From Magicicada septendecula (Eukaryota; Arthropoda; Insecta; Hemiptera; Cicadidae): a stretch of DNA of 64,000 nt. Below the pieces are notes generated by a model. The model was not told the origin of the DNA. It did not search any database and saw only the letters and a program-made list of their open reading frames with translations. Position numbers and translations under genes: made by a program. The stretch covers positions 39,823,844 to 39,887,843 of the forward strand of contig CM068370.1 in the NCBI GenBank assembly GCA_034769895.1, read 5' to 3'. This document shows positions 44,330-55,670 of the stretch, piece by piece (position 1 is the first letter of the stretch; each line of letters opens with the position of its first letter).

Positions 44330-44655
44330 TTGCGTAAAATATTTGTGCCAAGTTTGGTTGAAATCGGTCCAGTGGTTTAGGAGGAGATGTGGAAGACCCC
44401 AAAGGACCCCCCGAAGGATCGTATCGAAAAATACCTACCCTATGTTGGTTCTCCCGTTGAGTAAAATATTTGTGCCAAGTTTGGTTGAAATCGGTCCAGT
44501 GGTTTAGGAGGAGATGTGGAAGACCCCAAGGAACCCCCCAAAGGACCCCATCGAAAAAAAACACCTATCCTATGTTGGTTCTCCCGTCGCGTAAAATATT
44601 TGTGCCAAGTTTGGTTGAAATCGGTCCAGTGGTTTAGGAGGAGATGTGGAACATA
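44330..44655. repeat. ~116-bp minisatellite inside the Helitron (minus)
   Basis: Nearly three units of GGTTGAAATCGGTCCAGTGG occur, the inverse of the array at 51355-52215. Confidence 0.9.
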
Positions 44656-45458
44656 CATACATAGATACATACATACAATAGGGGGGGTTTGCCCCTTAGG
44701 AGTGAAAGTTTTTAAAACCGTTTCTTAGTGAGCACCTAAGACCTATGCTGAAGCTATGTTCAAAGTTTCATTGATATCCATTCAGTAGTTTTTGCTCTAC
44801 GTTGATTCTATGTCAGTTAGTCAGGCAAACTCCCCCCACTTTTCCCCCTTTAAAGGTCGAATTTCCAAAAATCCCTTCTTAGCGGATACCTACATCACAT
44901 AAGGAACCTACATGCCAAATTTCAAGTTTCTAGGTGTTATAGTTTCGGAGATTTCGTGATGAGTCAGTGGTATTTCTCTTTTATATATATAGATACACAA
45001 CGCATTTAGAGACTTATAGTCCAATCATCAGGTGATAAAATATGTTCATTCACATGGAGTACGTCAATGAATAAAAGTCACACACATCCTGTTATTTAAG
45101 CGACTCCCAACCCGCGTTATCTCACGATGCGTATCGCTACGGATTTCATGAGTGACTAATGATTCCACTCATACTGTGCCCACACTATAAGTCTCAAAAC
45201 GCTTTGTATAGAAAATATAAAAAATAAGTTGTAAGGAAGGGAACCTGGATACACAAGGTAATTTTAACAGTTTAATTGTACATGCAACTTGGAGACCACA
45301 ATAACTATGTATCAAGAATATGTACTTTTATGGCAATGATTTCTATTTGAATTTTTGTGTGACACCATTATTCTCTTTTATTTTTTGTAATAATTGGCAG
45401 TCTATTTAACTGAAGAAATCCTGCTGAAGATTTGACCTGGAGGCATTATAATTCTTCT

Positions 45459-45906
45459 TCTTCCAATCGTCTTCTGCCGTAAGGTGTAGAGGTTGAGCAA
45501 AGGTCTTGCCACCGTGGTCTCTGCATGACCAGGCCCTTGGTTTCATTCCACTGCACTCCCACCCCCCTGCAGAGAGAAGCTCACATTGTCCTCCCAAGTC
45601 ACTCCTCTCCGGCCCCTGGGTCTTCTCCCACAGTAATTCTTGCCTCATACAGTTGTTTTGGAAGTCTGTCACCTTCCATCCTCTGAACATGTCCAAACCA
45701 GCGCAACTGTGCTTTCTTAATTTGATCTTTCAAAGGTACTGTCTTAAGACTCGCTCTTATAGTAGTGTTTCTGTCTCGATCTCTTATTGACTTTCCTTCA
45801 GCCTTCCCGAAGTATCTCATCCCCACAGCTTGGAGAGAGTTGAGATGGTTTTCAGTTAGATCCCAAGTTTCATCCCCATAATTAAGAACATTATATTTAA
45901 ACCAGG
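45459..45906 (-). mobile_element. 5'-truncated LINE, minus orientation
   Basis: Minus-strand frame: NVLNYGDETWDLTENHLNSL, QAVGMRYFGKAEGKSIRDRD, KKAQLRWFGHVQRMEGDRLP then ARITVGEDPGAGEE. This is the C-terminal domain of an endonuclease/RT LINE. The tail is GAAGAAGAAG-like. TATAATTCTTCT flanks both sides (45447-45458 and 45907-45918). The frame is largely open. Confidence 0.8.
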
Positions 45907-45918
45907 TATAATTCTTCT

Positions 45919-46627
45919 ATTATGGTATATATTCTACCATTGAATGTTAATGTAAATAAGACAGAATATCTAGTCGTTAATTCCGATAACAGCTTTGAAG
46001 TATTGATTAAAGACAGTACTTGAATTGAACAGATCAGTGAATTTAAATACCTAGGGGGACTAATAACACGGGAAGGCCTAGGAAAACCGAAATCAAAAAA
46101 CGAATAGAACAGAGCAGGAAAGTTTTAGGAAGCTTGAACTCTATTTGGTGGGACAAACATCTTTCAGGAGCCACAAAGATTCATGTAGGAAAAGATTTTG
46201 TTGAATCAGTTCTGTCTTACGGCTGTGAGGTATGGATGTTGAGCACGCAAATTATATGACAATTGAATGCCGTGGAAATGGATTATCTCCATAGAAGTAC
46301 TGGAGTCTCAAGAAAGGAGAGAATAACCAGTGAGGAGATCAGAAGAAGGATGGGTACAGAAGACACAATTATTAACAGAGTAGACGAAGAGGCCTAAAGT
46401 GGTTTGGTCACTTACTCCGAATGGATGAACAGCAATGGCCAAGAAAAATATTTTAGTGGAGGCCCCCAGGCAGAGGAAAAAGGGGCACACCTAGACTCTC
46501 CTGGTATGAAAACATGAGGAAGGGCATGGAACATCATAACTTGGGAGAAGAAGATGTACAGGACAGAAATAGATGGCGGTTAGGTGTGGGTGTGCGGCAA
46601 TAACCAATGAAAATCCCTTTGAGAGAG
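45919..46627 (+). mobile_element. 5'-truncated LINE, plus orientation, next to the previous one
   Basis: Frames give NKTEYLVVNSDNSFEVLIKD, ISEFKYLGGLITREG, KIHVGKDFVESVLSYGCEVW, EEIRRRMGTEDTIINRVDEE, LKWFGHLLRMDEQQWPRKIF and GRGKRGTPRLSWYENMRKGM, ending RNRWRLGVGVRQ. It belongs to a different LINE lineage from its neighbour (closest in motif content to the 18.7-kb copy). Several frameshifts are present. ATAATTCTTCT occurs at both ends (45908-45918 and 46628-46638). Confidence 0.8.
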
Positions 46628-46638
46628 ATAATTCTTCT

Positions 46639-48006
46639 GTCAGATTATTCTGTTAAATCGTTGAGAACGGAGTGGAGTATATATAGTATTGTCCACACTG
46701 TTCCCTCGTCATCTGTTATGATATGTATTTGCTTCTACATAACCTGTTGTTAGAACAGTAGCATTTTTTTTTCGTTTGTGCTTGTTGCAGATTTCTCAAC
46801 AACATTAATTTATCTTTAAGTAGCTGTATTAAAATGTGATTGTGCATATCTTAATCTTATAAATTGGTTCACAAAAAATGTTCATTGTGTGTTTTTATTA
46901 ATTGCTTCATATTTTATCGAGTTCTTCGTATAAGTGTAGAATAAAATTTACCTAACAAGTCTCTGAAACCCAGAAATTTTTTATTTATAATATAGTCATG
47001 TCAGTTCTTGGTAAACAGTTTAAAATTAAAAAAAAAGGATGACACGAATAAATATAATTGAAACTGATAATCTTTCAAGGCCATCTTAAAATCATTGAAA
47101 CTGTTATTTAGTGTATGTATAAAATATGGCCTTCAGATTACATCTGTTTGTCACATTATAATAACTATATGATCTTTTTGGCTGATAATTAAAAGTAACA
47201 TTGTGGCATATATTTTGTGTTAACATATTTCATACGTTAATATCACTTTATCACTTCATCAAATAAGAAGAGCATTCCTCATTAACAGAAAGTTGTGGTT
47301 CCTATCTAGTCAAATTAAAAACTCGTTTACGTCTAATATTTTATGGACTTGCTGACAGTAGTAAATGAATATATACAAGGTTGGAATGAGGTGTAGGCCT
47401 AATATTAAGATATTTCCTTAACAAATCTCAAAGCGTTAGGAGTCTTAATGATGTGGTAAGGTTGCCAAGAAAGTAGTATAACATCTATTTGTTTGAATTA
47501 ACTTTCTTTGTGTGGATCAGGAGACCTTTACTTTTCTCATAAGACAAACATTCTCCTGATTAGAGGGCCATTAAGGGGAAATTCGGTAAACCCAAATATG
47601 GAGGATTACAAGCTTCAGAAAGTATCCTAACCACCTCATGCAGACTTTCCAACAGTTTACAGAATGGCTGATTTTATTATTTAAAAAATTGAAGAACCAA
47701 AGGTACAACTAAGGTACTCTTATACTATTGTTACATATTTTATGTATAAACGATCTCATTGAACTTGGGAAACTTAGGTAAAACCCAGAATAATAAGATG
47801 TAAATATCTGAAAATTCTATAAATTATTGGCAGTGTAACCCACTAGACAAAACTGTTTGTAGGTGAGGTGTAGAATGAATAATCTACAATTAAAACAAAA
47901 TCAAACAGAATCAGAACTAAGATTTTGTTATTATGCTATACACTTCTGACGTACATAGAATTGTTCATTTACATATATATATCTGATCAGAATATGGTGT
48001 TCATAT
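46639..48006. other. AT-rich intronic DNA
   Basis: No gene, tandem array or transposon end was recognised. Confidence 0.4.
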
Positions 48007-48915
48007 CAGTGGCATATCTAGAAGATTGTCTTGGGAGGGGAGTCCGGTCGATTTGGTTTCATACAAAGAAAAAACAAAGTTAAGAGTAATCTATATTACT
48101 ATCTTTAAAGTGGCTGAAAAACATGTGATAACATCCTGAAATCAGTTCCATTAAAGTAAACCGTAATAACACAATTAAAAAAACACATTATTGAAACATT
48201 TTTTACATGATACGTATTGAGTGAATTGATTTTCCTATATCTCATATATCAAATGTATATGCAAATGGTGTGTAATAACCCTGTTTGCATACTGTAAAAG
48301 AAGAGTTACTATTATGTCCGCATACTCAGCTTAAAACAAAAATAATAAAACAACCTAAATGCAAGTGAATGTCTAGCATTTAATTATAATTTAGACAAAC
48401 TAGAAATATTGGAAAGACAAATTATTAGGAAAATATTAATCCCACGAAAAACTTCAGAAGGTTGGAAATTAAGAAGTAATTATGACATGTATCATAGTAT
48501 AGAAAATATAACAGAAACAGTGAGAAAAAGAAGACTATTATTTTTTGGACATTTATATAGAATGGACGACAATAGGTTAACAGAGCAGATCTTAAAATAT
48601 CTGTGGGGGAGAAGTCAACATCAAGTTGGATTAAAGAAGCCCAAAAGGATTTAGAAAAAGCAATTGAAAGAGAAGTTTTTCTGGCAAAAGTGTAAAAAAA
48701 TGGAAGGAGTCCAGGGTAGGAGAAGAAAAACGCAGGTTCAAAGTGGACTGAAGACAGGAAGAAGAGACACAGTGAAAAGATGAAAGAATATTAGAGAAAA
48801 AAAAGAATAAAGCATTTAAATTGGCATGTGGTCCTTAGATGGCCAATAAAAAAAAACTAAAAATTAAGAGACTAACAAAATTCTTTGTCAACTTTTTTCA
48901 ACCCTCTGGGGTTCT
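48007..48915. mobile_element. hAT family member (as at 19.4 kb) carrying a LINE
   Basis: It starts CAGTGGCATATCTAGAAGAT and follows the 19433-19861 element closely (TTTAAAGTGGCTGAAAAACA is identical), until a LINE interrupts it at 48360. Similarity resumes at 48857 (TTAAGAGACTAACAAAATTC) and fades near 48915, so the right end is lost. Confidence 0.75.
48360..48856 (+). mobile_element. 5'-truncated LINE, copy 2
   Basis: It reads SECLAFNYNLDKLEILERQI, IRKILIPRKTSEGWKLRSN and RRLLFFGHLYRMDDNRLTEQ, then is frameshifted (near 48650 on) and ends in an A tail. CTAAA flanks it (48355-48359 and 48857-48861). The matching empty site is the 19.4-kb hAT at about 19770. It is closely related to 27695-28255. 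Confidence 0.85.
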
Positions 48916-49608
48916 TGTATTATACAAAATAAGTTCATTTCCAATCAGTACTTCTGTTCCAAATCCATACTTTGTATGCATCTTTTTAATTTATATGTAA
49001 GGGAAAATCATGTAATTCCATGTCATCTCCAGTTTTGTACTTTTCCACTTGATGTTTCATTACGTTTTTCATCATTACTATTAAATAAATTTCAGTCTAT
49101 GGGTAGCAAAATCTTGAGAACTTCACAAAATTGTGACATTCTGAGTTTGAGTGCCAAGCAGGAAATGATTTGCTTTGTTTGTTTTTTTTTTTTTGGCGGG
49201 GGGCAAAATTTATTTATAAATTTTCTCTTTCATTCAAGTACAGTGTGCAGTATCTGTTTGAAATTTCTAACCAATCAGTGAAGTTGCATTGTACTTTTTT
49301 ATTTAATAATATAGTAAATGAAAACATTAAATAAAAAGTATACATTCAGTTCATTTTTGTAGATAATATGGCCATCTTGACAAACATGAATGAGAAGTAT
49401 AATATCCTCAACAAGAGAATTAAAACTGATATATCAGAAAGTATAAGAGAAATAAAGATTACTTAAAGTAAGGTGCAAAAAATTAAATTGACTGAATAGT
49501 GAAATTAAGTGCTTCAAATGTTTTACGGTGATAAATGAAGAAAATGGTAGGATTGTATGGTAGGATGATATAGATGAGAGAATGGGAAAAGCTGGAAGAA
49601 TATGTGTA
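48916..49608. other. AT-rich intronic DNA
   Basis: A T run followed by GGCGGGGGGC lies near 49183-49205. No gene is seen. Confidence 0.4.
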
Positions 49609-50063
49609 CAGTAGAGCATGGATTATCTGAACATCCATTACTGAACGATCTATTATTCGAACTCAATAAAAAGTACAATTATGTACTGTACTGTACTGTA
49701 CTGTACAGTAATGTATTGGACATGTGTAGGCGTATTGGATGGCATATTGAACATAAAATGTTTTTTTAATTTTTAATTAATTTTATAGTACAGTGTTTGT
49801 CATTAAACTCTAATTTTGTTTAAATTAACTTTTGGTTTTTATTAATTACACTCAATTTTAATTCAGTGATTTGTAGTCTTAGTAATACATTACAGTATAC
49901 AGGTTCCTGTAATTGTATAACAATATGTTAGAAATTATTTTGTAATAAAAACCTTTGTTTTCGTAAAGAGAAATAATGTTTTCAATTTACGATCTATTAT
50001 CCAAAATATCAATTATCCAAACGGACCCTTGTCCGAGAGGTTTGGATAGTCGATGCTCTACTG
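49609..50063. mobile_element. pogo-like MITE, 455 bp, with TA duplications
   Basis: It begins CAGTAGAGCATGGATTATCT and ends with the inverted GGATAGTCGATGCTCTACTG. TA lies directly outside both ends (49607-49608 and 50064-50065). Subterminal sequences (CAATAAAAAGTACAATTATG; TTTTCAATTTACGATCTATT) match the element at 29151-30100 in the opposite orientation, so this is its deletion derivative. Confidence 0.9.
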
Positions 50064-50129
50064 TATAAGTAAAACTACAATTTCAGGAAGAAGAGAATTG
50101 ACATAGTATATAAAACAGAAGTGTTTCCC

Positions 50130-50997
50130 AGTCATCGATTCAGGGAGAAACATGGAACTATCAAACAGGCACACAGAATTGTCCAGCGAGTCAGCAGCAC
50201 CTTGGAAGTAAAGAACTATTGCTCAGCTGCTTTTCATTGATATCTTCCAAGCTTTCAGTAAGGTATGGTATTAAGGGTTATTATTAAACCTTAAAAAAAA
50301 CCTGCCCCATGACTTCTTTCTGTTCCTTAAATCGTATCATCAGACAGGATTTTGTATATAAATCATCTGGTTACATGTTTGTATATGGATCAAATCAGGA
50401 GAGAGCGATTCAAGGCAGTGTATTGGGCCCGGTGCTATACAGTTTGTATACAGTTGCACTGGCCAACAACCAGAAACTCATAGGTTGTAATGTTTGCTGA
50501 ATGTATTGGAATACCAGAATCCGCGCATTCCCTATGACTGGATTAACATCTGGATAAGGCATAAATCTCTGGCTAGAAAAGGGGAAAATTAAAGCCATTG
50601 CAGCCAGCCCATAGAAAGAGCGACTGTTTGCCTGTTTCTTTTGACAGCTGGATACTGCTGCAGATAAATTAAGTGAAATACCTGGACGTGCACGTCAACC
50701 ACGTGGCAAAAACACATTTTTATGAAGCAGAAACATCTTGGTATACAATTTTTATAAACTGTACTGGTTGATTGGTAGGAAGTCCCAGGTGACATTGCAA
50801 AACAAAACTGTTAATTTTTAAAGCTGCTCTGAAACCTGTCTGGACTTGTGGCACACAAATGTATGGGGAACGGCCAGTAACTCCAAGCTTGGAATACTCC
50901 AGCGCTTCCAAAACAGAAGTACTTAGAACCACCACAAATGCACCATGGTATGTGCCCAGCTGTGTAATCCAAAGAGATCTACAAATGCCTTCAGTAA
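50130..50997 (+). pseudogene. jockey-clade retrotransposon, RT fragment (left part)
   Basis: Frames give HRIVQRVSSTLEVKNYCSAA, then ERAIQGSVLGPVLYSLYTVA (the GxPQGSVLGPLLF polymerase motif), YWLIGRKSQVTLQNK near 50750 and LDLWHTNVWGTASNSKLGIL near 50850, ending KRSTNAF or DLQMPSV in another frame. This order is that of the jockey reverse transcriptase from the palm to the connection/C-terminal region. The YADD segment is deleted or too decayed to see. Stops and frameshifts are frequent. It is cut at 50997 by a Helitron and resumes at 53608. Confidence 0.8.
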
Positions 50998-51354
50998 TCT
51001 ATATATATAAAAGAGAAATACCACTGACTCACTGATTCATCATGAAATCTCCGAAACTACAACACCTAGAAACTTGAAATTTGGCATGTAGGTTCCTTAT
51101 GTGATGTAGGTATCCGCTAAGAAGGGATTTTTGGAAATTCGATCTTTAAAGGGGGAAAAGGGGGGGAAAGTTTGCCTGACTGACTCACATAGAATCAACG
51201 TAGAACAAAAACTACTGAATGGATATCAATGAAACTTTGAACATAGCTTCATCATAGGTCTTAGGTGCTCACTAAGAAACGGTTTTAAAAACTTTCACTC
51301 CTAAGGGGCAAACCCCCCCCCATTGTATGTATGTATCTATGTATGTATGTTCCA

Positions 51355-52215
51355 CATCTCCTCCTAAACCACTGGACCGATTTCAACCAAACTTGGCACA
51401 AATATTTTACGCGACGGGAGAACCAACATAGGAGAGGTGCTTTTTTCGATGGGGTCCTTTGGGGGGGTTCTTTGGGGTCTTCTACATCTCCTCCTAAACC
51501 ACTGGACCGATTTCAACCAAACTTGGCACAAATATTTTACGCGACAGGAGAACCAACATAGGATAGGTGTTTTTTCGATGGGGTCCTTTGCGGGGTTCTT
51601 TGGGGTCTTCCACATCTCCTAAACCACTGGACCGATTTCAACCAAACTTGGCACAAATATTTTACGCAACGGGAGAACTAACATAGGATAGGTGTTTTTT
51701 CGATGGGGTCCTTTGGGGGGTTCTTTGGGGTCTTCCACATCTCCTCCTAAACCACTGCACCGATTTCAACCAAACTTGGCACAACTATTTTACGCGACGG
51801 GAGAACCAACATAGGATAGGTATTTTTTCGATGGGGTTCTTTGTGGTCTTCCACATCTCCTCCTAAACCACTAGACCGATTTTAACCAAACCTGGCACAA
51901 ATATTTTACGCAACGGGAGAACCAACATAGCTTAGGTGTTTTCTTTGATGGGGTCCTTTGGGGTCTTCCACATCTCCTCCTAAACCACTGGACCGATTTC
52001 AACCAAACTTGGCACAAATATTTTACTCAACGGGAGAACCAACATAGGATAGGTGCTTTTTCAATACGATCCTTCGGGGGGTCCTTTGGGGTCTTCCACA
52101 TCTCCTCCTAAACCACTGGACCGATTTCACCCAACTTGGCACAAATTTTTACGCAATGGGAGAATCAACATAGGACAAGTGTTTTTTCGATACGAACCTT
52201 TGGGGGGTCCTTTGG
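51355..52215. repeat. ~116-bp minisatellite inside the Helitron
   Basis: About seven and a half units anchored by TGGACCGATTTCAACCAAAC, the longest array of this unit in the window; the minus copy at 44 kb has fewer than three. Confidence 0.92.
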
Positions 52216-52219
52216 GTCT

Positions 52220-52415
52220 CAAAAACTATTAGATCTGGTTACTATGGCAACCCAATAGAATAGATTCTGGTTACCATAGCGTCGGTGGAAGTCTCCCGCG
52301 TAGAAAATAGCGCGGGAGTCGTCCGACGGGCCTTCCGCGGAGTTCATCCATGGAACCCGGGGAGTCTTAGGTCGGATCCCGCGAAAGACGGCGGGGCCAG
52401 AGTCCACGGTTCTTA
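52220..52415. other. GC-rich block with hairpin (second copy)
   Basis: This is the inverse of 44090-44275, with hairpin CTCCCGCG (52293-52300) / CGCGGGAG (52311-52318). The two copies differ at only a few bases (for example GAACTCCGGGG against CCGCGGAGTTC). Confidence 0.55.
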
Positions 52416-53607
52416 TAAATAAAGATGTAGGTTATGATATCAAAGGTGGTGTATGCATCTTAAGAAACTTCTTAATAGTGTGTGAATTCAGAGTTGTTTC
52501 AGTTTGAATTTAAAAGTGGATAAGTTAAGATCGAAGTAAGTTATAAGCGAGTATAAAAAACAAAGTTTTGATAGCAAATGTATCCAGATCATAGTGTTCA
52601 GGCATTATAAATGCACTTGCTTCAGTTTGAATTTAAAAATTGATAGGCTGAAATCTATAGAGGTATTGTATTGTTAGAATAAGTTTAGGAGACACTAATT
52701 TAACAAATGCCTTATTTCAACATTAATACAATGAATTATAAAAGACAGTAAATACGCAGCGCGTGCAAGTACTGTAGACATTTTATTGAAAACTAATTTA
52801 GCTGTTCGCCCTCTCCCAGAGTTAGAAATCGAGCAGGAGCATCACGCGCAACAGAATTCTTACCAGATATAAGAATACAGTTTATGACATGTTCTTAAAC
52901 AGGTGCGCTACAGAGTATTCCTCCAGTGAGAATGCGAACGTAACAATATAAGGAAGATTATACAATATACAAGTAATATAGCGTTAGAACAAGAATAGGT
53001 GCCTATGAGCCTATGAATAAATTATGAACCCGAGCAACGGTGGGTAAATCGGCTAGATATAGATATCTATATAAGCCAAATACCACTGACTGACCCACTG
53101 ATCACGATATCTCTGAAACCACTGAATGGATATCAATGAAACTTTGAACATAGCTTCATCATAGGTCTTAGGTGCTCACTAAGAAACGGTTTTAAAAACT
53201 TTCACTCCTAAGGGGCAAAAAACCAAATAATGAAATTTATCGCGGGAATTGCATACTTTGTAAATGAAGTGGTTGACATCTCAGTTTATTGGAAACCCCG
53301 AATACATTTAGTTCTGAGTTTTTAATCACTGTTTTAAATTGAAAAAACTTCGTTGTTTGCAGGTTCTTATAGTCGAGAAAATTTTGAAGTTCAATTAATT
53401 AATAAATGTATGTCCTTTTTTTTCTCGGAAACGGCTTTAACGATTTTCTCGAAATAAATAATAAATAGCTGTTGCTATGAATGTAAATAAACAAACTAAG
53501 AGTTGAGAATTTGTACAATCTATCTAATCCTATACTATTAAGCGAGCAATAATTGTACAATTACGTACAACGTGAAACTCCGTAGTGAAGCACGGGTATT
53601 TTGCTAG

Positions 53608-53790
53608 TAGAAGAGATAAAATGATGAAGCACCAATTACAATGACATTCTGAAAACCATCCCAACGTCCTCGACAATAAGATTCATTGTAGCAGTGATAA
53701 AGTGCCTAGACTGAAACGTTTTATACCCAGTGACTTTGTGGGCAGGCTTTTTTAGATCGTGGTGGCTATTAAAAAACGCTATGTCATTAA
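53608..53790 (+). pseudogene. jockey-clade retrotransposon, right part
   Basis: After the Helitron the frame continues EEIK, stop-containing, STNYNDILKTIPTSSTI. This is the jockey C-terminal segment that normally follows the LQVP-type motif seen at 50980. FVGRLF near 53730 corresponds to the very C-terminus. Confidence 0.7.
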
Positions 53791-53935
53791 CTTGATATAA
53801 ATAACATGTATTTATTATTTGTACAATAAATATTTACATGTTTATTTATTGTACACAATAAATATAATTATTGTGTACAGTAAATATAAACAAGTGCTTG
53901 TATGTAAATATTTATTGTTTATTCACTTGAAGCAC
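53790..53935. repeat. AT-rich palindromic cluster
   Basis: TTTATTGTACA and its inverse TGTACAATAAA alternate several times (ATTTATTATTTGTACAATAA; TTATTGTACACAATAAA), so the region can fold into overlapping hairpins. Copy-type origin is unclear. Confidence 0.6.
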
Positions 53936-55622
53936 ATCCTTCTTGTCTCATTTTTCAGTTAGTTGTTAATATTATTGATTACCCTTGCTTGGTAGTTGTA
54001 TTATGTGATGATTTCATTAATAAAAAATATAGTAATTAATAAATAGGTAATGTAAAAGCTGAGAAATTTTAAATTTTAATAAAATCGCACATTTAAACTA
54101 AATTTTATCGCTATCATAAAATTATAATAATATTTAATAAAGAGTTTTAATAATAAAATAAAAAGGAATACGAGTGTACAGATAGGGTAAACCTTGTTAA
54201 TTAACCCTGCATAGACATGCGCTAACCGGAATTAACTTGAATTCCGACCCCTAAACAAACTAATAATACTTGTAAATTTGACATGATTTAAATAATTAAA
54301 CAAGACCACAGTAGTGTACTTTAATAACGTTCGTAATTAAGAATATCTCTGAATAATTAAAAAGTCAAACTTTAACCATTTAAATAAAGGAGAAATGTGG
54401 AACTATTTCACTGCGACGCGTAACCTCCACGCGATTAACCGACCCTTCCTACATAGTTACAGAGCAGAGATGATGCGTCGTTCAACCAGTAAGCAGCTCA
54501 AAGCAGAGCGCTGTACAAAATATGTACTTTTTGTTAAATGTGGTTGTTAGTTTCAAATAACCGTGTGAAGAGTTATACAACAAGAATGTAGTGTGTAACA
54601 GAAAAAAGTAATGTAGAAAATTAAGTGCGTAAGGTGACATCTCCCAGTAAGAAATATAGTTAAAGTTATCTTAGTGTTGTATATGTAAATTCAGATACAA
54701 CCGTACTATTACCAAATGTGATGTGCATAACTGTAAAATGTGAAGACGAAGACCTCGACTGTATTTACAATACCACCGAGAAACAGGATGACTTCATGAC
54801 ACCGTAACATCCGAATCAACATTAGTTAAGTCCGAGGATCATCACCAGAAAGACTACCACGATGACAACCCACTACAGGGAGAGGACCATAGAATCACGC
54901 GTGGAGGACTAGGACTAAAACCCTTAACTAAGAGGTGACGCGGAGGCTTGTCTTCCGTGGATATGTAGCTTTTGAAATAGAAGTAATTGTAAACTAAAAG
55001 ACTTTAAAATGACAATCTCTAAAGTTTAAGAATAAATTAATGTTGTAACAAGTAACTTCAGTAACCTTAAGTTGTAAAGTAACACGTGTGATGTAGCGTT
55101 GGAACATTGCACTACTAATTGAAACCATTCCTCAAATGGTATAAAGAGTAATAAAGTAATTCATTAATGGAGTAGAGTAAACTTTAAATTCCTCAGTAAT
55201 ACATATAAACTCGGATCCGAGGTAAAATGCGCTAACTGTATTATAAATCTTAATGTAGAAAACCCATTACAATTTTCACTGTAAGTAAAAAGTGATATGT
55301 TATGTGTAATCAAATAGACATAAATAAAGAGATGTCATCTTTAGTACAATACTAAAGAAGAGTGCATAAATCAGCAGACTACCCCCCCCCCCCCAAGCTC
55401 CTTGTATATTAATTGTTTTAGTGATTTGATTAATTTTCAGCTTGTTACAACGAAGGCAGCCTGTATAATTGGCAGAACCAATTAAGACGGGTTCCCTATG
55501 TTATAACGCAAGTAAAGATGTTATAATTACAACTTTAAAAAAAACTTTTAAATAGATAATTTGTTTTGCTTAAATATTTAAAATTACAATCCTTTACTGA
55601 AACGTTTTCTATTTTTCTGCAG
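53936..55622. other. Non-coding intronic DNA with a C run
   Basis: 54395-54960 is less AT-rich and has LTR-leader-like composition (TGTGGAACTATTTCACTGCG at 54396), but no partner repeat or PBS was found. A run of 13 C lies at 55382-55394. No reading frame is convincing. Confidence 0.35.
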
Positions 55623-55670
55623 AAAACAGATTGCAAAAATGATACAGTCTGGAGGGAAAAACAAATTGTG
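55623..55670 (+). CDS. Host gene, exon 2 (48 bp)
   Basis: It is bounded by CTATTTTTCTGCAG and GTAAGCGT. Entering in phase 2, it completes a Leu codon and reads KQIAKMIQSGGKNKL plus two bases of Trp. The phase agrees with exon 1 (ending CT) and exon 3 (starting G). The short, lysine-rich, helix-prone segment fits a luminal stem. Confidence 0.7.

Larger units (their letters stand above)
42933..44993 (-). mobile_element. Tandem pair of Helitrons, minus orientation
   Basis: Read on the minus strand, it starts TCTATATATATAAAAGAG (TC at 44993-44992) and ends with the hairpin and CTAG at 42936-42933. Host A and T bracket it, the AT target Helitrons use. Inside, a first unit ends CTAG at 43486-43483 (preceded by GGGTAAATCGG) and, after 9 bp, a second unit starts TCTATATAAGCCAAATACCA at 43473. 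So two Helitrons lie head to tail. The same pair recurs at 50998-53607. No replicase gene is present. Confidence 0.85.
42898..45245. mobile_element. Foldback/miniature element split by a Helitron
   Basis: The left arm from 42898 (GGTTCCCTTCCTTGCAACTT ... TTATATTTTA) continues, after the Helitron, as TACACAACGCATTTAGAGAC; its inverted counterpart ends at 45245 (...GTTGTAAGGAAGGGAACC), including CTATAAGTCTCAAAACGC. The TIRs are about 65 bp. Weaker pairing extends outward (GTCTCTAAGTTG near 42841 with CAACTTGGAGAC near 45285). Without the Helitron the element is about 290 bp. Confidence 0.75.
50998..53607 (+). mobile_element. Tandem pair of Helitrons, plus orientation
   Basis: It starts TC at 50998-50999 (TCTATATATATAAAAGAGAA), and the first unit ends CTAG at 53053-53056. 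After 9 bp the second unit starts TC at 53066 (TCTATATAAGCCAAATACCA) and ends with the hairpin CCGTAGTGAAGCACGG (53580-53595) and CTAG at 53604-53607. Host A (50997) and T (53608) bracket it. The interrupted jockey frame reads through the empty site, which confirms both borders. No replicase is encoded. Confidence 0.92.
40193..55622 (+). other. Intron 1 of the host gene, 15.4 kb
   Basis: The interval is bounded by GTAAGTAC and TTTTTCTGCAG. It is filled by Helitrons, a jockey element, LINE fragments, hAT and pogo-like elements described separately. No alternative exon was found in it. Confidence 0.65.

Noticed and set aside
45447..46638. One LINE with a twin-primed 5' inversion
   Set aside because: The two halves cover the same C-terminal domain and have different sequences, so they are two insertions.
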